DNA from: CAZRQL01 sp964602415
Lineage (GTDB): Bacteria > Bacteroidota > Bacteroidia > Cytophagales > Flammeovirgaceae
NCBI GenBank assembly: GCA_964602415.1
Contig: CAZRQL010000012.1
Coordinates: 1-64,000, forward strand
DNA: 64,000 nt
Direction of reading: 5' to 3'
Part shown: positions 1-8,204 of the stretch, piece after piece
Layout: every line of letters starts with the position of its first letter
Numbering within the stretch: position 1 is the stretch's first letter
Made by a program: the position numbers and the translations under genes
Notes under the pieces: generated by a model
Seen by the model: the letters and a program-made list of their open reading frames with translations, nothing else
What the model was told of the DNA's origin: nothing
The model's database searches: none

Positions 1-94
1 CAAAGTGAGCAAGCCGGCTTGGAGTACCGTGGCTGGGTGATGCTGGCAAGGTAGTAGTGGGCACAATCAAACCGGATAGAGCAACCTTCGCATT

Positions 95-138
95 GGATTA
101 GGGACGGCTTATCCTCAATAATTAAAGCCGTAAATGCT
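95..138. repeat. Dispersed intergenic repeat end with alternative hairpins
   Basis: This non-coding stretch holds two overlapping inverted repeats: GGATTAG (95-101) with CTTATCC (108-114, one mismatch), and ACGGCTT (104-110) with AAGCCGT (125-131). Bases 106-138 align with 56792-56823, with about 27 of 33 positions identical, including the 14-mer AAGCCGTAAATGCT. The left part of the element probably runs off the window edge. Apart from this, bases 1-203 contain no gene that I can support. Confidence 0.5.
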
Positions 139-203
139 GCTGTTATGTTTTTTTAATGTATAATTCGGATTAAAAAAATATTGATTTTACAATAGTGGTT
201 AGG

Positions 204-2423
204 TTACCCGTTTTTGGATTTGTTTTTACTTACTGTCAGCCAGTAAGTCAATTTGACAACCAAGGCTCGGTTTTTGGTGTAGAAATCGTTGCTGTCGTAG
301 TTTTCGCTATACACCACAAAAAGGTCTGAAACCGGCCTAAACCTCCATTGTAGGCGCGTATTGTGGTTGAGGTTTTGGGTTTGGGTATTGAACTGAAAAA
401 AAGAAGTCAAAAATAAATTTCTGGTGAAAGTCAAGGCAAAATTGGTGTTGACAAGCCATAGTTGTGCACTTTGGAAGCCTTCGGGCAGGGATATGTTGTT
501 GTAGTCTATGCTGATATTTATCGAGCCAAAAGGCTGGAATCTATACGTTGCCCAAGCACTCCAAAATGCCCTGCTCCCGTTGTAAAAGCCGCCTGAGCGG
601 TGGTTGCCGCCGTACCTGAACACGGCCTTGGGGGCATTGGCAAAAGATGCCTCAAATCCCTGAAAGCTGTACATCGAACCGGAGTCTAATTTGTTGCCCC
701 CTGTGTTGGAGGGGTCGAAGGCGCGGTCGAAAAGCCATTCATACTGGTTGGTAACGGCCAGCGATATATTGGCTTGATTTTCAAAGGTCAGCCTGTAATA
801 AAGCCCCGAAAAGTGGTCGGTGGCTTTCCAATCCAAATTGTAATAAGAACTGTTGTAAATCTCCCAACTCATGCGGTTGATAAACTTGTTGTTGGGGGTA
901 AAATGGGTATAACGCAAACTGGGTTCGAGCCTCCATTGCCCCAATCTTCTCACGAAGCCTATGTCGTTGATTTGGTAGTTTTGGCCTATGTATTCATGGT
1001 TCCATGCCCAGTTCCAGTTGCGGGCTTGGTAGTTGAGGAATGAGGCATGGGCGTAGCTATCGGGTTGTGTTTTTTCTTTGAAAGCCTGATGATAGAAAAA
1101 TTTGCCCCACCATTTGTTGTCGGCGGATTGGAGGTTGTAGTCCAGTCCCAATACGCGCGTGTAAGGCTCTGATGAAGCACTTACGCTTTGTCTTTGGGCA
1201 AAAATAAGCCCTAAGTTTGACCGCCCCAAGACCTGCTGCTGCATGGTCAAAACGGTATAGTCTTGGCTCAAAATACCGGCTTTGGGGTCTTTTGCGGTTC
1301 TTGTGTGGAGCAGCCCTGTGCGGGTTTTGGGGGTTATTTTGCCGCTGACTCTTGCCCCAAAAAGGATGGGATTTTGTACGGTGGTCTTGGAGACCGTATC
1401 AAAGCCGATTCCGATGCGGCGCGAAAAAAAAGGCCTGATGTTGCGAAATCCGAAACGCGCAAATAAATCACTGTTTTCGACAAAAAACTGCCTGCGCTCG
1501 GGAAAAAATATTTCAAAACGCTCCAGATTGGTTACTTGTTGGTCAACCTCAACATTAGAAAAGTCGGGGTTGATGGTCAAGTCCAGATTCAAAGAAGGAG
1601 TGAGGGGGACTTTGGCATCCAAACCCACTGCGCTTGAGGATTTTAGAGGTGTTTGGGCGGCATAATTTCGGCTAAGAAGCCCCGAACTGTACGGAATCAG
1701 TGAGAAATTTTTTACCGAAACGGGGGCTTTTTCCAAAAACGAGACCTCTTTGCAAAAGGCCATCGAAAGCACATCAAACTGCAAGGCCACAGGTTGCCAA
1801 CTCGACCGCTCGTTGTGCTGCATGGAGTTGCGGATGAAGTTGATTTTCCAGCTATTGCGCCCCGAAGTGTAACGCAAAGTAGAAAGCGGAATCCGCATCT
1901 CTACGCTCCAGCCCGAATCGTTAAGCGCAACAGACGATTTCCAAGGCATGTCCCAAGAGCTGTCCAAAAAACGCCCATCACTTATCAAGGCCTCCAACTC
2001 TGCCCCAGCCGAACTCACCGAAAAAAAGAACCCATTCAGTCCATCGTGAAAAGGGTCTATCACCACACCAAAAGCATCATTTCTAAAAAAATCAAAATCC
2101 CGCCTCAACGATATATGAACGGGATTTTTTCTTGACTCAAAGCAAGTAGCGGCCAAGTAAAAATGATTCTCATCGTAAGCCAGCCACACTTTGGTAGGCC
2201 ACTGAGTGCCTCTAGATTGGGGGAAATTGACCCAAAAGTCTTGAGCAGGAGGATTGTTGAGCCAAACAGACTCATCCAGCCGACCGTCTATTGAGATGGT
2301 TTGGGATGAATAAACAATTCCAAATTCAGAAATATTTTGCGCAAATATTTTATTATCAATACACAAAAAAGCCGCAACTAAAAGCCAACCAACCATAGAC
2401 CTCATAAACTCAACTGGATTCAT
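204..2423 (-). CDS. DUF5916 outer-membrane protein with CBM9-like domain
   Basis: Predicted exported protein of about 739 residues. It starts with a signal peptide (hydrophobic core WLLVAAFL, ending near IFAQ). A CBM9-like carbohydrate-binding fold follows at about 35-200, recognised from the pattern IDGRLDESVW and later WSVEMRIPLSTLRY. The remainder matches DUF5916 and is rich in alternating aromatic beta strands, as in an outer-membrane barrel. The motif INPDFSNVEVDQQV is typical of this family. ATG at 2423 was chosen; ATG at 2405 would give a tighter signal peptide, and the further TTG at 2429 is unlikely. It is a single gene with no operon partner. Members often sit in the outer membrane of Bacteroidota; the substrate is unknown. 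Confidence 0.82.
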   Translation of the reverse strand: MNPVEFMRSMVGWLLVAAFLCIDNKIFAQNISEFGIVYSSQTISIDGRLDESVWLNNPPAQDFWVNFPQSRGTQWPTKVWLAYDENHFYLAATCFESRKNPVHISLRRDFDFFRNDAFGVVIDPFHDGLNGFFFSVSSAGAELEALISDGRFLDSSWDMPWKSSVALNDSGWSVEMRIPLSTLRYTSGRNSWKINFIRNSMQHNERSSWQPVALQFDVLSMAFCKEVSFLEKAPVSVKNFSLIPYSSGLLSRNYAAQTPLKSSSAVGLDAKVPLTPSLNLDLTINPDFSNVEVDQQVTNLERFEIFFPERRQFFVENSDLFARFGFRNIRPFFSRRIGIGFDTVSKTTVQNPILFGARVSGKITPKTRTGLLHTRTAKDPKAGILSQDYTVLTMQQQVLGRSNLGLIFAQRQSVSASSEPYTRVLGLDYNLQSADNKWWGKFFYHQAFKEKTQPDSYAHASFLNYQARNWNWAWNHEYIGQNYQINDIGFVRRLGQWRLEPSLRYTHFTPNNKFINRMSWEIYNSSYYNLDWKATDHFSGLYYRLTFENQANISLAVTNQYEWLFDRAFDPSNTGGNKLDSGSMYSFQGFEASFANAPKAVFRYGGNHRSGGFYNGSRAFWSAWATYRFQPFGSINISIDYNNISLPEGFQSAQLWLVNTNFALTFTRNLFLTSFFQFNTQTQNLNHNTRLQWRFRPVSDLFVVYSENYDSNDFYTKNRALVVKLTYWLTVSKNKSKNG

Positions 2424-2487
2424 GTACAAAACTGCAAAAAAATTGCCGAACCGTCTCTTTGTGAAATTCTGTTCGTACTTGCGTAGT

Positions 2488-3210
2488 TTAAGCCAAGAGC
2501 AAAACCAGAAAAGCCCTGTCAGCCCAAATCCTTTTGGTTTCTAACCTCAGACTGTCTGTATTGGATAAAAAAATATAAAAACCAGAAATTAATGCGAATA
2601 GAGTATAATCCCAATTAAAGATAACTGAAACAAAAAAATACGCAAAAATTAATTTACACAATAAAAAAAGCCATTTTTTTGTTGGTTTTTCCAAAAACTC
2701 ACAAAGGCATAAATTGCAAAGAACCAATAAAAAACTGTTTAAAAAAGGGATAAATAAAATATCAAAATCCCTTTTTATCCATACAATAAGCCAGCATCCG
2801 ACGGAGAATATAAAAGCAATGGCTATTTCTTTGATAAAGCCAAGGTTGATTTTTTTTATTGAAAATAAGAATACATAAGCCGCCACCAACAAAACGGCTA
2901 TCGCACCAAATTTCAATATTTCCACACTCACAAAACTGCAAACGCCGGCTCCCAACAACAGGGCGGCAACAATACCCGCATAAAAATACGCTCTGTTGTG
3001 TAGATGAAACAAGTGTCTTTGTTTTGGAAAGGGATCCGACTGTAAGTGGTCTAAGCTGTAAATGAGCCAAGTACACAAAGCTAAAAGCGTGTTTTCCAGC
3101 CAAAACCAGCCTGTTTTGCTCTGCTGCGCCGCCCAAAACGAAAGACAAAGCGCGGCCATGACAGCGTCAAAATTCAAATAATAAAACCACAAAGAAATTC
3201 GCTTAATCAA
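2488..3210 (-). CDS. UbiA-like integral membrane protein
   Basis: Hydrophobic protein of 240 residues with roughly seven to eight membrane segments. The pattern YSLDHLQSD at about residue 51-59, followed by an RHLFH stretch, resembles the first Asp-rich loop of UbiA-type prenyltransferases. The second Asp-rich motif is not clear, so enzymatic activity is uncertain. The reading frame begins with TTG at 3210, which overlaps the TGA stop of nhaA (TTGA). This suggests translational coupling. A later ATG at 3157 would remove the first membrane segment. Function unknown; it could be an inactive or highly diverged prenyltransferase relative. Confidence 0.55.
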   Translation of the reverse strand: MIKRISLWFYYLNFDAVMAALCLSFWAAQQSKTGWFWLENTLLALCTWLIYSLDHLQSDPFPKQRHLFHLHNRAYFYAGIVAALLLGAGVCSFVSVEILKFGAIAVLLVAAYVFLFSIKKINLGFIKEIAIAFIFSVGCWLIVWIKRDFDILFIPFLNSFLLVLCNLCLCEFLEKPTKKWLFLLCKLIFAYFFVSVIFNWDYTLFALISGFYIFLSNTDSLRLETKRIWADRAFLVLLLA

Positions 3211-4526
3211 GCCTCTTTTTTTGAAAGCAAACCAAAACCCATCGCTCCGGCAAAAACTGAGGCTGTCAAGATTCCAAACTTAGCCTCCAACAAGAGTTCA
3301 GGGGCATCAAATGCCAAATCAGCAATAAACAAAGACATGGTAAACCCGATTCCGGCCAAAAAACCCACCCCGACCAAATGCCTTAGGGTCATCTGTGCGG
3401 GCAGTTTGGCAAAGCCCAACTTGACGGCAAGCCAGCCAAAACCTACTACGCCCGCTACTTTGCCAAGCACCAAGCTCGTTGCCACCGCCATCGAAACTTC
3501 GCCCCACAAGCCGCTGCCATCTCCAAAACTGATTCCCGCATTGCTCAGTGCAAAAATGGGCATCACCACAAAGGCTACGATTGGGTGCAAGCCGTGTTCG
3601 AGTCTTTGTAGGGGAGGGATGGCATTTTTGGAGAGCTTCCGCATGGTATTGAGAATGTAATATTGCTCTTCCGTAACCGTAGAGACCTCATTGGGCTGAA
3701 TTCCTTCAAATTTTTTTAGCAGGTTTCGTGCCTTGACCAGAAAAAACTTTTCGCGTATGTTGGTAGAAGCCGGAATGGTGAAAGCAGCCAACACCGCCGC
3801 AATGGTGGCGTGTACCCCCGACATCAAAAAAGCCAACCACAGCCCTCCAATCCCAAAAAAACCATAAAAAACACTGTTTCTAATCCCGATAAGATTGCCC
3901 CCAATCATCACTGCCATCACAGCCGCGCCCACCGAAAGACTCAAAAAGTCAATTTGCGAAGAATAAAAAAAGGCTATCACCAACACCGCCCCCAAATCAT
4001 CCACAATGGCCAATACGGTAAGAAAAATTTTGAGCGAGTGCGGTATCCTGTCGCCCATAAAATACAATATACCCAAAGCAAAAGCTATATCTGTGGCCAT
4101 AGGAATACCCCATCCGGCGCGTGCCTCTGGCGAAGAAACAAAAAAAATGTACAACAAAGCAGGCAATACCATTCCTCCGAGAGAAGCAAGCAAGGGCATG
4201 ACGACATTTTTTGGGTTGCGCAGCTCATCGGCCACCAGTTCGCGCTTCAACTCCAATCCCACCACGAAAAAAAACATAGCCATCAGCCCGTCATTGATCC
4301 AGTGGTGTAGCGATTTGTCTATTGCTTTGCCTAAAAAGCCTATCGAAAAGTGTAAGTTCCAGATTTTGTGGTAGCTGTCTTGCCACGGCGAGTTAGCCCA
4401 CACCAAGGCAACTATCGTGGCTGCAAACAAAACTGCTCCGCTCGCTTTGCTGTTGTTGATAATGCGGTTGAAGGGATTAATCACCCACACATCAACGATT
4501 TCAGGCTTTTTCTGCAATTCTTCCAT
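3207..4526 (-). CDS. nhaA: Na+/H+ antiporter NhaA
   Basis: Inner-membrane electrogenic sodium/proton antiporter of 439 residues with about twelve membrane helices. The paired aspartates of the ion-binding site are visible in LAIVDDLGAVLVIAFFYSS, equivalent to D163/D164 of the E. coli protein. Other family hallmarks are FFFVVGLELKRELV and GIGFTMSLFIADLAF. ATG at 4526 fits the start better than the upstream TTG at 4565, because the family normally begins shortly before the first helix. It is the first gene of a two-gene unit with the UbiA-like protein. A second sodium antiporter, NhaC, lies at the other end of the window. Confidence 0.95.
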   Translation of the reverse strand: MEELQKKPEIVDVWVINPFNRIINNSKASGAVLFAATIVALVWANSPWQDSYHKIWNLHFSIGFLGKAIDKSLHHWINDGLMAMFFFVVGLELKRELVADELRNPKNVVMPLLASLGGMVLPALLYIFFVSSPEARAGWGIPMATDIAFALGILYFMGDRIPHSLKIFLTVLAIVDDLGAVLVIAFFYSSQIDFLSLSVGAAVMAVMIGGNLIGIRNSVFYGFFGIGGLWLAFLMSGVHATIAAVLAAFTIPASTNIREKFFLVKARNLLKKFEGIQPNEVSTVTEEQYYILNTMRKLSKNAIPPLQRLEHGLHPIVAFVVMPIFALSNAGISFGDGSGLWGEVSMAVATSLVLGKVAGVVGFGWLAVKLGFAKLPAQMTLRHLVGVGFLAGIGFTMSLFIADLAFDAPELLLEAKFGILTASVFAGAMGFGLLSKKEA

Positions 4527-4601
4527 AAGGCTTTTTTCACAAAAATATACCAAAAGGCCACTCAAGGAAACTAATTATGGGTCTTTTGGTTAAATTTTTT
4601 A

Positions 4602-4633
4602 ATTAAAAAAAGCCTGCCCTTTATCGGGCAGGC
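4602..4633 (-). terminator. Intrinsic terminator after the desaturase
   Basis: GCCTGCCC (4612-4619) pairs perfectly with GGGCAGGC (4626-4633) across a 6-base loop. On the minus strand it is followed by a run of seven T. It lies 25 bases beyond the desaturase stop codon and upstream of nhaA, so it separates these two transcription units. Confidence 0.85.
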
Positions 4634-4658
4634 CAAACAAAAATCCAATGAATCAAAC

Positions 4659-5432
4659 TTACGATACGTGGGGATTCAAATCTTGTATGTTATGGGTGTG
4701 GGCAGGCTTCATTTTGATGATTCCCAAGATGTGAAACAGCCTCATAATAGGGTGAATGGGGTCAAACTCAAACCACTTGACGGCGAAGTTGGGTTTGTTT
4801 GGATAGTGGTGGTGGTTGTTTTGGAACAACTCACCGGCCATCAAAAAGTCAACCACTAGGGTGTTTTTGGAGTTGTCCGATGAATTGAAATTGCGGTAGC
4901 CGTATTTGTGCCCTGCCCAGTTTACGATGGCTCCGTGTACAGGCCCCATCAAATAATGAATGGGCAAAAGAAGGTATAAATACCACATGGAGGCAGGCAC
5001 AAAAACAAGATAAATCAACGTGTAAAAAGTGCCCCATCCGATGCGGGAAATCCATCCATTTGCAAAATTGTCAATGGCTTTCCACTCAGGCAAATCTTTA
5101 GCAAATCGCTCTTCGGGCATAACTTTGTAGCGTAAGAAATCAGTATAAACATTTTTGGTTTTCCACATCATGGAAAAAATATTTTTACTGTTAAGCGGCG
5201 AGTGCGGATCTTTTGGGGTGTCGCTGTAAGCGTGGTGCATGCGGTGCAAAATAGCATACGCACGAGGGGTCAAATAGGAACTGCCCTGAGTGATATAAGT
5301 TAGAATGTAAAAAAAACGCTCCCAAAACTTATTCATCTCGAACATTTTGTGCGCCGAATAGCGGTGCAGAAAAAAGGTTTGGCAAAAAAGTGAGATGTAC
5401 CAATGGATGATAACAAAAATTACTGCGAACAT
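4659..5432 (-). CDS. Acyl-CoA desaturase (delta-9 type)
   Basis: Membrane di-iron fatty acid desaturase of 257 residues. Three histidine boxes are visible: HRYSAH near the N-terminus, HRMHH at about residue 65, and NNHHHYP near the C-terminus. This order and the short length match bacterial stearoyl-CoA/acyl-lipid desaturases that introduce a double bond in saturated acyl chains. ATG at 5432 is preferred over TTG at 5441. It is monocistronic, with its own terminator at 4602-4633. It probably maintains membrane fluidity; a second, front-end type desaturase lies at 30145. Confidence 0.88.
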   Translation of the reverse strand: MFAVIFVIIHWYISLFCQTFFLHRYSAHKMFEMNKFWERFFYILTYITQGSSYLTPRAYAILHRMHHAYSDTPKDPHSPLNSKNIFSMMWKTKNVYTDFLRYKVMPEERFAKDLPEWKAIDNFANGWISRIGWGTFYTLIYLVFVPASMWYLYLLLPIHYLMGPVHGAIVNWAGHKYGYRNFNSSDNSKNTLVVDFLMAGELFQNNHHHYPNKPNFAVKWFEFDPIHPIMRLFHILGIIKMKPAHTHNIQDLNPHVS

Positions 5433-5515
5433 AGATTGCAATTTGGCTTAAATATACGAATGCGAAAAATTTACTTTGCAAAAAAGAATAAAAATAGCAC
5501 CCTACTTTTGAAATG

Positions 5516-5533
5516 AATGCTTTTTAAAGCATT
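5516..5533. repeat. Short perfect palindrome upstream of desaturase
   Basis: AATGCTTT (5516-5523) and AAAGCATT (5526-5533) form a perfect inverted repeat between the SRPBCC stop and the desaturase start. No T-run follows in either direction. It could be a regulator site or a weak terminator. Confidence 0.35.
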
Positions 5534-5546
5534 ATTATCTAAAAAC

Positions 5547-6056
5547 TTAGACTAAGGTAGTGCTTTTGATTTTTCCAAAAATCTCTTCCAGTTTTTTAAA
5601 ACGGTAGTCAAAAATCTCATCCAATTTTGACTTTACATAAACCCAATTTGCCAAGTCTCCCACCAATCCCAAAGGGACTTTGTAGTGAACAATGTCTTCC
5701 ATGAGCACCCCTCCGCTTATAGGCTCAAAAAAGTGCTTGTGATGCCAAAAAGTATAAGGCCCAAAACGCTGTTCATCTACAAAAAAATGTGGCTCTTGCA
5801 CGTGCGTAATCTCTGTAACCCAATTCATGGGCAGCCCCAAAATCGGACGAACAATATAAGTAATCACTTGGCCGGGGTACATTTTTTGCCCTCGAAAGCC
5901 CGAGGTAATATCAAAGCCCATGTACGGCGGTGTGATGGTTTTCAAATTGGCCGGAGAAGAAAAAAAATCCCATGCTTCGGCCAAATTGATAGGCAGTTCC
6001 TGTTTGCGGCTCAAAACGTGTAATGACATATTTTTTTGATATATGACGAGAGTCAT
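5547..6056 (-). CDS. SRPBCC family protein (ligand-binding START-like fold)
   Basis: Protein of 169 residues (160 if it starts at the ATG at 6029) with the SRPBCC/polyketide cyclase-like pattern: AWDFFSSPANLKTITPPYM near the N-terminus, then WVTEITHVQEPHFFVDEQ, ending in an amphipathic helix. Such proteins bind hydrophobic ligands, but the ligand cannot be read from sequence. Its ATG overlaps the TGA of the upstream threonylcarbamoyl-AMP synthase gene as ATGA, indicating co-translation. The internal ATG gives a more typical family N-terminus. No catalytic motif was seen. Confidence 0.8.
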   Translation of the reverse strand: MTLVIYQKNMSLHVLSRKQELPINLAEAWDFFSSPANLKTITPPYMGFDITSGFRGQKMYPGQVITYIVRPILGLPMNWVTEITHVQEPHFFVDEQRFGPYTFWHHKHFFEPISGGVLMEDIVHYKVPLGLVGDLANWVYVKSKLDEIFDYRFKKLEEIFGKIKSTTLV

Positions 6057-6670
6057 CGGACAAGTCCTTTGCCTTGTCGGATGAGTTCCAGACTGCCGCT
6101 ACAGCCGTCAAAAACCGTAGAAGGCTCGATGCCGCCCATTCCCGCGTCCACAATCAACTCCACCTCGCGTCCAAATACTTCCTGTATTTCCAAGGGGTCG
6201 GTGTAGTATTCAGTTACCTCGTCTTCGTTGGTCAGAGAGGCCGAAACCAACGGATTGCCAAGCTGTTGCACAATTTGCTGTGGTATGGGGTGGTCGGGTA
6301 TTCTTACGCCCACTTCCCGCTTTTTGTAGTCGAAGATTTTGGGGACGTTGGTATTGGACTCCAAAATGAAGGTGTAAGGCCCTGGCAGCAAGCGTTTCAT
6401 TTCCCTAAAAACCCCCGAAGATATGCTCTTGGTGTAATGGGTAATCTGCGCAAAATCACTACAAATAAAAGAAAGATGAAATTTTTGGGCTTTCAATTTT
6501 TTAAAACGACATACTTTATCTACCGCTTTGGAATTGAGCAAATCACAGCCCACTGCATACACGGTATCGGTAGGATAAATAATCAGGCCGCCATCTCTCA
6601 AAACTTGGACGATTTGTGCAACTTTTCTTGCATCCACACGATCGGGATGGATTTCTACCAATACAGACAT
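6053..6670 (-). CDS. L-threonylcarbamoyladenylate synthase (Sua5/YciO/YrdC)
   Basis: Protein of 205 residues. The family uses threonine, bicarbonate and ATP to make threonylcarbamoyl-AMP for t6A37 modification of tRNAs. Characteristic segments are IIYPTDTVYAVGCD, the lysine-rich FKKLKAQK loop, LLPGPYTFIL, VGVRIPDH and the SASLTNED and PSTVFD stretches that line the nucleotide site. ATG at 6670 is chosen because it places the domain start normally; the frame runs open for 26 codons upstream from a non-ATG codon. It could be the YciO paralogue rather than the essential TsaC. It is co-transcribed with the SRPBCC gene. Confidence 0.85.
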   Translation of the reverse strand: MSVLVEIHPDRVDARKVAQIVQVLRDGGLIIYPTDTVYAVGCDLLNSKAVDKVCRFKKLKAQKFHLSFICSDFAQITHYTKSISSGVFREMKRLLPGPYTFILESNTNVPKIFDYKKREVGVRIPDHPIPQQIVQQLGNPLVSASLTNEDEVTEYYTDPLEIQEVFGREVELIVDAGMGGIEPSTVFDGCSGSLELIRQGKGLVR

Positions 6671-6677
6671 AGCGGTG

Positions 6678-6685
6678 CAAAGGTA
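6678..6685 (-). promoter_or_regulatory. -7 element for the tsaC-like gene
   Basis: TACCTTTG on the minus strand matches the Bacteroidota -7 consensus TAnnTTTG. It ends seven bases before the chosen ATG at 6670, so the leader would be very short. No good -33 TTG is at the normal distance. Confidence 0.35.
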
Positions 6686-6787
6686 GTTAAATACAAGGAT
6701 TTCAGTGTTTCTGATGACAAAATCTTCAATGGCAGCCAAAAGAGCCATGATTTTTTTTACAAAACAGCCTTCAAAGCAATCTTAGCT

Positions 6788-6795
6788 TAAATTTG
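6788..6795 (+). promoter_or_regulatory. -7 element for nuoJ
   Basis: TAAATTTG matches TAnnTTTG and ends only four bases before the nuoJ ATG, which predicts a leaderless or nearly leaderless message. No convincing -33 TTG was seen. Confidence 0.35.
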
Positions 6796-6799
6796 GGGA

Positions 6800-7273
6800 A
6801 TGGAATGGGCAATTTTTGGATTTTTATGCTTGGTTTTTTTGACCGGCTCTTATTTGGTGGTTTTTCACAAAAAACTTATTTACAGTATATTAGGCTTTCT
6901 GCTCATCACGCTTGTGGTTGCTGGCGCAATGGCAGCACTGGGCGCGGAGATACCAGCAGTATCACAAATTTTGATTTACAGCGGCGGACTGGTGGTACTA
7001 TTGCTTTTTGCTCTTATGATATGGGCAAATACACCGGATTCCAAACCCAGATACAGAGCCGCTGCTGCTTTTTTGGCTTTATTGATGATGTGGCTCTTCG
7101 GAAATTTTGCACTTAGATTTTTAGAATTGCCACTCAATAAGCAAGATACCAACCTAAAAGAGTTTTCAGAGTATCTTTTCAGCAATTATTTTCTACCCTT
7201 TGAACTGTTGGGCGTGTTGCTCTTGCTCGTTCTGATTGGGTCTTTGTACTTGGTTTTTGACTCTAAGGATTGA
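6800..7273 (+). CDS. nuoJ: NADH-quinone oxidoreductase subunit J
   Basis: Membrane subunit of respiratory complex I, 157 residues, with five hydrophobic helices. The family signature around helix III is visible as AEIPAVSQILIYSGGLVVLLLFALM, with the conserved ILIYSGG turn. Length and topology are normal for NuoJ. It stands alone between two genes on the opposite strand; nuoI and nuoK, its usual neighbours, are not here. The only other complex I gene in the window is nuoD, 31 kb away. The 3' end overlaps a small convergent membrane-protein gene by 11 bases. Confidence 0.88.
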   Translation: MEWAIFGFLCLVFLTGSYLVVFHKKLIYSILGFLLITLVVAGAMAALGAEIPAVSQILIYSGGLVVLLLFALMIWANTPDSKPRYRAAAAFLALLMMWLFGNFALRFLELPLNKQDTNLKEFSEYLFSNYFLPFELLGVLLLLVLIGSLYLVFDSKD

Positions 7274-7511
7274 GTCTTTTGTTTTCGGAGCGACCATAAA
7301 GCCAGACCCCTCCCCCAATCAATAAAGGCAGCCACCACCCCGACACGATGGTAAGAACCGCTCCCAGACCATAGCCAATCCACTGGATGTTTTCTTTGGC
7401 TACATATTTCCACTGAAAACGCATCTTTCCGGCTTCAAAAAATGGGGCTAAGGCGGCAACGCCCAATACCACCCCTCCAACTATTCGTACTGTATCTAAA
7501 AGCCAAGACAT
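7263..7511 (-). CDS. Small two-helix membrane protein, unknown function
   Basis: Predicted protein of 82 residues starting at ATG 7511. It has two hydrophobic helices: roughly 5-24, around VRIVGGVVLGVAALAPFF, and 44-70, rich in glycine and tryptophan. The tail is charged. I do not recognise a family. It is supported as a gene by a promoter-like element (7533-7540) placed back-to-back with that of the TerD gene. The longer frame from 7613 has no ATG and would run across that promoter. Its stop lies inside the end of nuoJ on the other strand. Confidence 0.55.
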   Translation of the reverse strand: MSWLLDTVRIVGGVVLGVAALAPFFEAGKMRFQWKYVAKENIQWIGYGLGAVLTIVSGWWLPLLIGGGVWLYGRSENKRLNP

Positions 7512-7532
7512 GATTTTTGAATTTTTGAAAAG

Positions 7533-7540
7533 CAAACATA
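7533..7540 (-). promoter_or_regulatory. -7 element of small membrane protein gene
   Basis: TATGTTTG on the minus strand fits TAnnTTTG and lies 21 bases upstream of the ATG at 7511. It is only 11 bases from the oppositely oriented element at 7552-7559, so the two genes probably share one divergent control region. Confidence 0.45.
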
Positions 7541-7551
7541 TAAAAAAAATA

Positions 7552-7559
7552 TAAATTTG
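7552..7559 (+). promoter_or_regulatory. -7 element of terD-family gene
   Basis: TAAATTTG fits TAnnTTTG, 18 bases before the ATG at 7578. A TTG at 7525-7527 is 24 bases upstream, slightly longer than the usual spacing. Confidence 0.5.
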
Positions 7560-7577
7560 TGCATCTGACAATAAATA

Positions 7578-8204
7578 ATGAGACAAACTACCAGAGAAGT
7601 CAATTTGACACAAGGTGCTACATGGACTTTAGACATTGAAAACAAAGACAATGAGGAGATTTGTATTGGTCTGAATTGGGGTGCTATCAAACACAAGACT
7701 TTCTTTGGGTTGTTCTCAAAGAGTGAGGATGTAGATTTAGACGCTTCCTTTTCTATTTATGACCAGAGCAAAAAACATTTAGATACAGTTTATTACGGCA
7801 ATCTCACTTCTTTCGATGGTGCGGTGAGGCACAGTGGCGACGACCGCAAGGGAGACTCTTCAGCAGGCAGTCTGGCCGACAACGAGGTCATAGAATTGGA
7901 TTTAAAGAAAATATCTCCTGAGGTTCAATCTATTTACATATACCTCAATTCATACTCAGGAAAAGATTTTTCTGAAATACCCTATGTGAGAATAAAGGTG
8001 TACCAGGGCTTAACACCTTCAATTAGAAAGTCTCTGGTCACTTACACGGTCCCTGCTCATGCCAATCACCGCTTCAAAACCTGTATGATGATGATGGAAA
8101 TCAGCAGGCAATCAGGCGGATGGACTTTCAAAGCCATCGGCCAGAGTCACGCTTCGAAAAAAATCAAAGACATTCTTGATGTTATCGAGGACGAATACCT
8201 CTAA
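7578..8204 (+). CDS. TerD family protein (calcium-binding stress protein)
   Basis: Protein of 208 residues matching the TerD/CABP1 fold of tellurite-resistance and stress clusters. Visible hallmarks are IGLNWGA near residue 32, VDLDASFSIYD, and the acidic HSGDDRKGD loop followed by DNEVIELDL, which in this family coordinates calcium. The C-terminal third (TYTVPAHANHRFKTCMMMMEISR) is also typical. No TerC, TerB or other ter genes are adjacent, so a full tellurite-resistance operon is absent here and the role is probably a general stress or signalling one. Its stop overlaps that of the convergent phosphatase gene by four bases. Confidence 0.85.
   Translation: MRQTTREVNLTQGATWTLDIENKDNEEICIGLNWGAIKHKTFFGLFSKSEDVDLDASFSIYDQSKKHLDTVYYGNLTSFDGAVRHSGDDRKGDSSAGSLADNEVIELDLKKISPEVQSIYIYLNSYSGKDFSEIPYVRIKVYQGLTPSIRKSLVTYTVPAHANHRFKTCMMMMEISRQSGGWTFKAIGQSHASKKIKDILDVIEDEYL

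Noticed and set aside
6053..6748. Longer start for the tsaC-like gene at 6748
   Set aside because: The extra 26 residues are not family-like and the stretch includes a -7 box for the ATG at 6670.
7578..8204. Tellurite-resistance operon
   Set aside because: Only one TerD protein is present, with no TerB, TerC or other partners.
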